Assembly (NCBI GenBank): GCA_937911795.1
Contig: CALDPJ010000377.1
Coordinates: 1 to 20,797 of the forward strand
DNA from: an uncultured Flavobacteriales bacterium
GTDB taxonomy: Bacteria; Bacteroidota; Bacteroidia; Flavobacteriales_D; SKUL01
Direction: 5' to 3'
Length of the DNA stretch: 20,797 bases
The notes under the pieces were generated by a model. That model was not told the origin of the DNA and did no database searches. It saw only the letters and a list, made by a program, of their open reading frames with translations. Of the stretch, positions 15,284-20,797 are shown one piece after another (position 1 is the first letter of the stretch; every line of letters starts with the position of its first letter). The position numbers and the translations under genes were made by a program.

Positions 15284-15314
15284 GATTTTTTTTTAGGTTT
15301 AAGGGTTAATCGGT

Positions 15315-15347
15315 AGAGCTGCACGCTATGTGCAGCTCTTTTTTTTT
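15315..15347 (+). terminator. Rho-independent terminator of the peroxiredoxin gene
   Basis: A 10-bp perfect stem, AGAGCTGCAC (15315-15324) with GTGCAGCTCT (15330-15339), has a 5-base loop GCTAT and is followed by eight further T residues (15340-15347). It lies 31 bases after the peroxiredoxin stop codon. Confidence 0.93.
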
Positions 15348-15369
15348 ATCCCGTTTCAGGTTCGATTGA

Positions 15370-15377
15370 TTACTTTG
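15370..15377 (+). promoter_or_regulatory. Possible -7 element (TTACTTTG) of the small membrane protein gene
   Basis: One mismatch from TAnnTTTG, 29 bases before the ATG at 15407 and just past the peroxiredoxin terminator, where a new promoter is needed. No clear -33 TTG is present. Confidence 0.3.
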
Positions 15378-15406
15378 CAGACAATTATCCCTGAAAACCT
15401 GCTTCT

Positions 15407-15928
15407 ATGATGTTCTTTCCGGCTGGGATGCAACGATCCAACCCGCGTGTTCATTTCAGAAAGAAAACACCAGGATCTCCGCTTACACCTTTAACCTCCC
15501 GACTGGCAGTAATCATTACATTTTGTGTGGGAGCTGTACTGCTCATCGATCAACAACTCGAAACAGTTTTTGACGCTTCACCAATTATTGAAATTGATCG
15601 TGCATCCCGCCAGGTAACAACTGAAGCCGGAACCTTTCTGGCAGAACATCAGCACAAAGGTGGCCCGTCTATGCACAAAGGTGAACTTTTGGTACTGGAG
15701 ATGAGTCCCATTACAAAAACAGTGGTGGCCTACAAACCTTATGAAGACCTGCTGGTACATGAACCCAGAGAAAATATTTTTTCTTACTGGGTGATCACCC
15801 TTGCGATGGCCTTACTCTCTTTGTTCCTGATCATTCGGTGGAATCACATGAACCATCATTTTGAACTGCTCGTGCTCAACCTCATCCTTCTGGTGATTAT
15901 CACCATACTCTATCTGATTTCCCATTGA
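15407..15928 (+). CDS. Membrane protein of unknown function
   Basis: A 173-residue protein I do not recognise. It has a basic N-terminal segment (Arg/Lys at residues 10-20 and 32), a first membrane helix at about 33-47 ('LAVIITFCVGAVLLI'), a ~75-residue segment that is probably periplasmic and contains 'IIEIDRASRQVTTEAG' and 'MHKGELLVLEMSPITKTVV', then two helices close to the C-terminus ('YWVITLAMALLSLFLIIRW' and 'LLVLNLILLVIITILYLI') joined by a His/Asn-rich turn ('NHMNHHFE'). Starts at 15407, 15410 (adjacent ATGs) and 15428 are all possible. It sits between a terminator and a lipoprotein gene that has its own promoter, so it is probably transcribed alone. Confidence 0.72.
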   Translation: MMFFPAGMQRSNPRVHFRKKTPGSPLTPLTSRLAVIITFCVGAVLLIDQQLETVFDASPIIEIDRASRQVTTEAGTFLAEHQHKGGPSMHKGELLVLEMSPITKTVVAYKPYEDLLVHEPRENIFSYWVITLAMALLSLFLIIRWNHMNHHFELLVLNLILLVIITILYLISH

Positions 15929-15961
15929 CAGAAAGATTTCCGATGTTGCGGCTGCCGATGA

Positions 15962-15969
15962 TAATTTTG
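15962..15969 (+). promoter_or_regulatory. -7 element (TAATTTTG) before the lipoprotein gene
   Basis: An exact TAnnTTTG match, 41 bases before the ATG at 16011. A TTG lies at 15945-15947, closer than the usual spacing. A near match, TATAATTG, occurs at 15974-15981. Confidence 0.4.
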
Positions 15970-16010
15970 GAGTTATAATTGTAAAGCCCCTACACCAAAT
16001 TACGACACCA

Positions 16011-16709
16011 ATGAAAAATGAATTTGTACTCTTTAGTATTGTGATGGCTGGATTGATCCTGTTTCCGGGCTGCAAAAAAGCGAAAGAATCGGATGACGTA
16101 AAGCAAAACCTGATCTATACAAATTACGAACTAACGTATGACGCTGCCGAGAACTTAACTACTGTAAAAGCCAATTTCCGTGAACTAAACGCCATCGGGC
16201 GTCAGCTTAAACTGAAATCGCCGAGCATTGTTCGGTTCAACAACCAGCCTCTCCCCGAGGTAACAGAGCCACTCACCAATGCTACTTCTTATAAAAAAGA
16301 GATGGAAGGTTTTATTCAGCAGGGTATTTTCAGTTGGACGGATGCACACGGAAAAGTGTACAATAACGAAATCCATGTAAAAACTGCTGATCTACCCACA
16401 GATCTACTGGAAATATCCACCGCCAATGATTTTGAACTTTTTTGGCTGGGTGAAGCGCTGGGTGATGATGAGCGGGTACAACTAGGCGTGAACATTACCG
16501 GAGGCAGTAACAAAAAATACAATCAGAACAATGCGTACAGCGAAAGCGTTGTAATTCCTGCCGAAGATATGGAAGAATCTGCGCCGGGTTATGCAGTTCT
16601 TGCACTCGAGCGCCGCTACCGCCCCAAACTTCAGGAGAAAACCCTGTCAGGAGGTCGCATAACTTCAGAATATTTCTCTACTAAAACCGGTGTTGATCTG
16701 ACAGAATAG
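16011..16709 (+). CDS. Lipoprotein of unknown function
   Basis: A 232-residue predicted lipoprotein: 'MKNEFVLFSIVMAGLILFPGC' with lipobox FPGC (Cys21), followed by 'KKAKESDD'. The mature body alternates short beta-strand-like segments, for example 'NLIYTNYELTYDAAENLTTV', 'SIVRFNNQPLPEV' and 'GIFSWTDAHGKVYNNEIHV', which resembles an immunoglobulin-like beta sandwich, and ends with a basic, less ordered stretch ('ALERRYRPKLQEKTLSGGRI'). I do not recognise the family and no enzymatic motif is visible. It is convergent with the protease gene, with 15 bases between the two stops. Confidence 0.8.
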   Translation: MKNEFVLFSIVMAGLILFPGCKKAKESDDVKQNLIYTNYELTYDAAENLTTVKANFRELNAIGRQLKLKSPSIVRFNNQPLPEVTEPLTNATSYKKEMEGFIQQGIFSWTDAHGKVYNNEIHVKTADLPTDLLEISTANDFELFWLGEALGDDERVQLGVNITGGSNKKYNQNNAYSESVVIPAEDMEESAPGYAVLALERRYRPKLQEKTLSGGRITSEYFSTKTGVDLTE

Positions 16710-16724
16710 CAGAATAACCCACTT

Positions 16725-18986
16725 TTATCGCGAAATCACGAAACGCTCCACTGATCGCTGATCTCCGTTTTCAACCTGAATAAAATAAACACCCTCTGCC
16801 CAGTTTTCGACATTGATCGATTGCCGGTTCATTTGGCTTAGGGTTTTCTTCATCATGACTCTTCCGGTGATGTCTGAAATGGTAACATCGGTCGACCCCA
16901 CATGCGATTCATTCAACTGAAGTGTCACAGAAGACGCGGCGGGATTTGGGAATACCGAGAATCCGGAAGATGCTGTTGCTTCGTCGATGGAAACGGTAGT
17001 AACACAAAATTCCTGGGCATCGGACGCCTCAAAATCTCCGCCTGTAAATATTTCATTTCCGAGTTGGTCAAAAAGGGTGTAGCTACCATTTCCGTATTCA
17101 CAGCAGATTCCATCGCCGAACTCATCATAAATTTCGAAGGTATAGCATCCCGCTCCCAGACACAACGTATGTTCTTCCAGCTGTCCGTCGGTTCCCTCAC
17201 TGCCCCATGGATTGGGATCAGCATAAGAACCTCCGGAATATAATTCTGTTCCGTTTTCGTTAAATAATGTCCAGGACGTCTCAGACCCATACGAATCCAA
17301 AACAATTTCCACTTCATACTCAACCGCATCCAGAAAGACAGAAAACTCAAACGTGGAAGTATTGTTTGCAGGGTTATCATCAACTCCACCATTGGGTTGA
17401 GTAATGGTTACACTCAGATTATTAATCCCATTGATGAACGTCAGTTCCGGCAACTGAATGGCCTCTGTCTGTCCTGACGTTAAGTTTCCACTCCATTCGA
17501 TGGTTCCTGCAGAATTTCCGTTCAACGTCAATTCAATAACCGCAGAGGTAAGATCTTCTGTACCGTTATTGCGCAACGTAAAAACCGGTGTAGCAGAAGA
17601 TATGTCACAGAAAACCGGACTTAAACCATTGATTCCCATAGCCGATGCATCGTTTGCCAGCAACGGTGCTCCACCGAGTCCGTCCCAAATCTGAACATCC
17701 AGGTTCAGAGGGTCGAGCCAGTCCCGAAGACGTGAAGATGCGTTCGGGCCATCCCAGGAAACATCAAACCGACCGTAGTAATCGATGCTGATGTTGTTAC
17801 ACGAAGCTGCCCCACCATACAACTGACCGATTACCCGACCATTGTGATCATAGAGCGGCGATCCGGAAGAACCACCTTCGGTAGTACCTTCTTCCCATTG
17901 ACCGATCAGCCAGGTCTGCGCTCCACCATTGACTGATTGTGTAGCAGGATCGTGATCATGACTGATTTTTTTTAAATCACCGGCAGGGTGATGAATTCCG
18001 GTTTGGTGTAATGGCGTATTTCCTGTTCGGTCCCAACCGTTATAAAACACATTATAACTTGCTGGCGGAGCACTATTCAGTTCCAGTAAAGCCACATCAG
18101 AACCTTGATTACTAGCGCGAAGCTGAGCCCCCGACACCGATTGGTTGGTCGGTCCGGTATTTCCCTGGCAGGTCGAAGCCTGGTGATTAAAATAAAACAC
18201 CCAACTCCCTTCAGACCCGGTCAGGCAATGATCTGCCGTCAAAAAATAAGGCGTGCCATCCTGGGCAGTATTGTTGACCAAACTTCCGGTACAATGTGCA
18301 TTTCCACCTACAATGATTAATGAAACAGAACGAATCTGGTCTTCCCACCCGATTCCTTCATCACAGGCTACATTTATATTGCAGGATCCGCTGTTACCGA
18401 ACGGTCCACGGGCAGCATTTTGATCCAACAACAAACCGCGATATCCGTGAGTGATATAGTCTATTTCAAGAACCCCCTGGCCGGCAACAGCAGCAGGTTC
18501 AAAGTATTCAATAATGATATGATCGCTGTGAACCAATGAAACGCCCAGTCCACCGTGCGGTTGCATATTTTTGTGTGTAAAGGAACCGATATACTGCGTC
18601 TGATCGGCATCGTAAACAAACACCGCCCCGCCTTCAGGAATATTAAAAGTGCTGAAATTAAAATTGATACTTGTAGCGCCGGGGCTGTTAATGGCCAGTC
18701 GCCACACGCGGTTGCCTTTTTTCAACATCTCCCATTCACCATCTTCCAGCGTTAAAGAAACCGGAATTTTAGCACCGAAACGATAAGGAATGTCTTTGTA
18801 TTGATCGTTTACTGCATCTTCGGCTTTAAGGGCTTCGAGATTCTCAGGAACTACAGTAACGGCAGGTACAGAAAGATGCCGTTCGTCGGATTTGAATGCG
18901 AGCGGAATTCCTCCCTGGCTGATTTGAGCCTGAACATAACATCCGGTAAAAAACAGGGGAATCAGTAAAAGGTTTCTTAATTTCAT
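16725..18986 (-). CDS. Secreted lysyl-endopeptidase-like serine protease with T9SS sorting domain
   Basis: A 753-residue exported protease. In order: signal peptide (about 1-20, ending 'VQAQ'); a propeptide-like beta-rich region ('VPVSLT..'-type strands, about 60-190); and a trypsin-fold domain (about 200-440) like Achromobacter lysyl endopeptidase. The triad is His253 in 'LTADHCL', Asp297 in 'GSDVALLEL' and Ser376 in 'GGSSGSPLYD'. A CARDB-like adhesion module (about 460-550) follows, then a Cys-containing beta domain with 'YDEFGDGICCEYGNGSYTLF', then a T9SS type A tail (about 675-753, 'FSVFPNPAASSVTLQL', 'GVYFIQVENG'). It should act outside the cell or at its surface, degrading proteins for nutrition; lysine specificity is inferred from family only. 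It starts 5 bases after the lipoprotein gene stop, so the two are very likely cotranscribed. Confidence 0.93.
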   Translation of the reverse strand: MKLRNLLLIPLFFTGCYVQAQISQGGIPLAFKSDERHLSVPAVTVVPENLEALKAEDAVNDQYKDIPYRFGAKIPVSLTLEDGEWEMLKKGNRVWRLAINSPGATSINFNFSTFNIPEGGAVFVYDADQTQYIGSFTHKNMQPHGGLGVSLVHSDHIIIEYFEPAAVAGQGVLEIDYITHGYRGLLLDQNAARGPFGNSGSCNINVACDEGIGWEDQIRSVSLIIVGGNAHCTGSLVNNTAQDGTPYFLTADHCLTGSEGSWVFYFNHQASTCQGNTGPTNQSVSGAQLRASNQGSDVALLELNSAPPASYNVFYNGWDRTGNTPLHQTGIHHPAGDLKKISHDHDPATQSVNGGAQTWLIGQWEEGTTEGGSSGSPLYDHNGRVIGQLYGGAASCNNISIDYYGRFDVSWDGPNASSRLRDWLDPLNLDVQIWDGLGGAPLLANDASAMGINGLSPVFCDISSATPVFTLRNNGTEDLTSAVIELTLNGNSAGTIEWSGNLTSGQTEAIQLPELTFINGINNLSVTITQPNGGVDDNPANNTSTFEFSVFLDAVEYEVEIVLDSYGSETSWTLFNENGTELYSGGSYADPNPWGSEGTDGQLEEHTLCLGAGCYTFEIYDEFGDGICCEYGNGSYTLFDQLGNEIFTGGDFEASDAQEFCVTTVSIDEATASSGFSVFPNPAASSVTLQLNESHVGSTDVTISDITGRVMMKKTLSQMNRQSINVENWAEGVYFIQVENGDQRSVERFVISR

Positions 18987-18991
18987 CAGTC

Positions 18992-19465
18992 TTAATATTT
19001 GTATTGCAGGGTTTCTTCGGTATTGTTGAGCCGTAAAATAACTTCTGAAGTGCCGGGATACTCAATTCCCGATACATCAAACACAAGCTCTTTCATAATC
19101 ATCGCGCGGCAGCGGTCATTGTTGTCGATGTGTTCCAGGAACAAGGTCAACTGAGGCGGATAGGTTTTCGCATACATATTATTGGAGTAGAGGTTGAAAA
19201 TATGTTCTTCACAACCTCCGCTGTATCGCACTTTCAGGTGGAGTTCATTCCCCAGCATTTCCATTCCGTCCACCTCGAACCGGCCGTTTTCTTTCGGTGG
19301 AACAAAACCTTCGTCGATAATTACAGCGTTGATCTCAGGATCAGGAATATTCACATCCGGAGTTTCTTCGCGTGTATTGGCCATGGCTTTTTTCTTTCCG
19401 CAAGCGGCACTAAAAAGAATCGCCAGCAGGAAAACAAGGGCAATGGATAAAGTTGCTTTGTACAT
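18992..19465 (-). CDS. Lipoprotein of unknown function, in operon with the protease
   Basis: A 157-residue predicted lipoprotein: 'MYKATLSIALVFLLAILFSAAC' with lipobox SAAC (Cys22) and then 'GKKK'. The mature domain has 'GRFEVDGMEMLGNELHLKVR', a 'YSGGCEEHIFNLYS' segment, 'LTLFLEHIDNNDRCRAMI' and a C-terminal strand 'SEVILRLNNTEETLQYKY'. Two cysteines (in 'GGCEEH' and 'NDRCRA') could pair. I recall this 'GGC..H.F.L' arrangement in uncharacterised Bacteroidota proteins, without a function. I chose the ATG at 19465, since the 21-residue extension upstream has no signal character and covers an exact promoter element. It lies 5 bases ahead of the protease gene, so a role in its maturation or export is possible but unproven. 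Confidence 0.82.
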   Translation of the reverse strand: MYKATLSIALVFLLAILFSAACGKKKAMANTREETPDVNIPDPEINAVIIDEGFVPPKENGRFEVDGMEMLGNELHLKVRYSGGCEEHIFNLYSNNMYAKTYPPQLTLFLEHIDNNDRCRAMIMKELVFDVSGIEYPGTSEVILRLNNTEETLQYKY

Positions 19466-19483
19466 ACTTTTGATGGAATTGGT

Positions 19484-19511
19484 CAAAGTTAATAAAGCTT
19501 GGGGCCGCAAA
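19484..19511 (-). promoter_or_regulatory. Predicted promoter of the lipoprotein-protease operon
   Basis: On the minus strand TTTG (19508-19511) is followed after 16 bases by TAACTTTG (19484-19491), an exact TAnnTTTG match. The leader to the ATG at 19465 would be only about 12 bases. It lies in the gap after uvrB, so the operon need not depend on uvrB transcription. Confidence 0.5.
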
Positions 19512-19540
19512 ATAGCGATTGTCCTCAAATACTTGAACTC

Positions 19541-20797
19541 CTATTTTGACTTCAGTAACTCCTGAAGTGCGAATAATTCATCCCGCAGACGCGCAGCTTC
19601 CATGAAGTCAAGATCTTTGGATGCTTTGGCCATAGACTTCTTTGTGCGGGCAATGGTTTTTTCAAGTTGATCGGCATTCATGTACTGCACTACCGGATCT
19701 GCAGCAACCGAGGCCGCAAGCCCCGCTTCATACCGCGCAGCATTGGTTTTATTGGAAGGCCCCAACACCGATTCCATTGATTTTACAATTTGCGTAGGCG
19801 TGATTCCGTGTGCTTCATTGTAAGCCAGTTGTTTTTCTCTGCGCCGGTCGGTTTCTTCAATGGTGCGTTGCATGCTTCCGGTGATTTTATCGGCATACAT
19901 AATTACCCGTCCGTTGATATTCCGCGCAGCGCGACCGGCGGTTTGGGTCAACGAACGATCGGACCGAAGGAATCCTTCCTTATCCGCATCCAGAATGGCC
20001 ACGAGCGACACCTCCGGCAGATCGAGTCCTTCCCGCAACAGGTTTACTCCGACCAGCACGTCAAACATTCCCAATCGCAAATCACGAAGGATTTCAACGC
20101 GCTCCAGGGTATCCACTTCCGAATGGATGTAGCGCACGCGTACCCCGTTTCGGTCGAGGTATTTGGTCAATTCCTCGGCCATGCGTTTGGTGAGCGTCGT
20201 CACCAGTACCCGTTCCTGAATTTCGGCCCGGATATTTATTTCTTCGAGTAAATCGTCGATCTGGTTCAGGCTGGGTCGCACTTCAATCTGTGGATCCAGC
20301 AAACCGGTTGGCCGAATAACCTGCTCCACAACAATTCCACCGGATTTCGCCAATTCATAATCACCAGGTGTGGCACTCACATAAATTGACTGGTACAACA
20401 TCGATTCAAACTCCTCCTTTTTCAACGGCCGGTTATCCATTGCCGCCGGAAGCCGGAATCCATAATCTACCAGATTTACTTTGCGCGATCGGTCGCCACC
20501 GTACATCGCGGAAATTTGCGGATAGGTAACGTGGCTTTCATCCATCACGAACAAAAAATCTTTCGGAAAATAATCGATCAGGCAAAATGGTCGCTGGCCC
20601 GGCTGGCGCTTATCGAAATAGCGGGAATAGTTTTCTATGCCTGAACAGTATCCGAGTTCCTTCATCATCTCCAGGTCGAACATCGTCCGTTGTTCCAGGC
20701 GCTGTGCTTCGAGCTCGAGCAGCCCGCCCGTATCAGGCTGCTGCTGTCCCGCAGCGGCGAAGTTGCCCTGCAGACTGGGCCGCTGGCGAGCTGGCCG
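19541..20797 (-). CDS. uvrB: Excinuclease ABC subunit B, C-terminal part (5' end beyond window)
   Basis: UvrB is the damage-verifying helicase-like subunit of nucleotide excision repair, working with UvrA and UvrC. The 380 residues from a methionine codon at 20683 match UvrB closely: 'FDLEMMKELGYCSGIENYSR', 'FLFVMDESHVTYPQI', 'YVSATPGDYEL', 'LVTTLTKRMAEELTKYL', 'GVNLLREGLDLPEVSLVAIL', 'FLRSDRSLTQTAGRAARN', and a C-terminal UVR motif ('DLDFMEAARLRDEL') that contacts UvrC. That methionine is internal: the frame stays open to 20797 and 'LEAQRLEQRT' just before it is still UvrB-like. The 28 or so codons before that are very GC-rich and do not look like UvrB, so the segment past about 20713 may be foreign or misassembled. 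The first ~250 residues, including Walker A, are outside the window. Confidence 0.93.
   Translation of the reverse strand, partial: RPARQRPSLQGNFAAAGQQQPDTGGLLELEAQRLEQRTMFDLEMMKELGYCSGIENYSRYFDKRQPGQRPFCLIDYFPKDFLFVMDESHVTYPQISAMYGGDRSRKVNLVDYGFRLPAAMDNRPLKKEEFESMLYQSIYVSATPGDYELAKSGGIVVEQVIRPTGLLDPQIEVRPSLNQIDDLLEEINIRAEIQERVLVTTLTKRMAEELTKYLDRNGVRVRYIHSEVDTLERVEILRDLRLGMFDVLVGVNLLREGLDLPEVSLVAILDADKEGFLRSDRSLTQTAGRAARNINGRVIMYADKITGSMQRTIEETDRRREKQLAYNEAHGITPTQIVKSMESVLGPSNKTNAARYEAGLAASVAADPVVQYMNADQLEKTIARTKKSMAKASKDLDFMEAARLRDELFALQELLKSK

Noticed and set aside
1..20797. CRISPR arrays, tRNA or rRNA genes, insertion sequences, integrases, restriction or other defence genes
   Set aside because: No regular direct repeats, transposase-like or RNA-gene-like sequence was seen; coding density leaves little room for them.

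Overview
This 20.8-kb window looks like chromosomal DNA from a member of the Bacteroidota, probably an environmental, flavobacteria-like lineage; I cannot go below phylum. Four things support this. Two proteins end in type IX secretion system (T9SS) type A sorting domains. At least three lipoproteins have typical lipoboxes. Shine-Dalgarno sequences are mostly absent. Copies of the Bacteroidota -7 promoter element TAnnTTTG repeatedly sit just upstream of start codons. I see no mobile elements, CRISPR arrays, tRNA or rRNA genes. Gene density is high and no gap between genes exceeds about 155 bases.

Layout. 1-1185: the end of a secreted beta-propeller protein with a T9SS tail. 1281-2168: a two-gene unit of a small STAS/SpoIIAA-like protein and a hotdog thioesterase. 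It converges on, and overlaps, a lipid acyltransferase (2132-2893, minus) with unusual motifs. 2976-5441: priA, divergent from a sodium/solute symporter (5558-7303). 7421-8737: a lipoprotein and a small exported protein of unknown function, closed by a strong terminator. 8816-11935: a large ABCG-type transporter with a TerB-like N-terminus; its start lies only 20 bases past that terminator. 11951-12901 (minus): a SiaB-type kinase and SiaC phosphoprotein pair with no phosphatase or diguanylate cyclase beside it. 13055-14526: a methyltransferase and a ZIP metal transporter with overlapping stop and start. 14651-15283: a 2-Cys peroxiredoxin with a good terminator and an OxyR-like dyad upstream. 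15407-16709: an unknown membrane protein and a lipoprotein. 16725-19465 (minus): a lipoprotein and a T9SS-exported lysyl-endopeptidase-like protease, probably one operon. 19541-20797 (minus): uvrB, running off the end.

Most of this is ordinary core-genome content: replication restart, excision repair, lipid metabolism, transport and peroxide defence. The parts most worth a second look are the TerB-ABCG fusion transporter with its terminator-in-leader arrangement, the orphan SiaB-SiaC switch, the unknown lipoprotein/exported-protein pair, and the last ~85-100 bases. That final stretch is about 70% GC, does not read like UvrB, and may be a chimeric contig end. I did not find a convincing new multi-gene defence or biosynthetic system.
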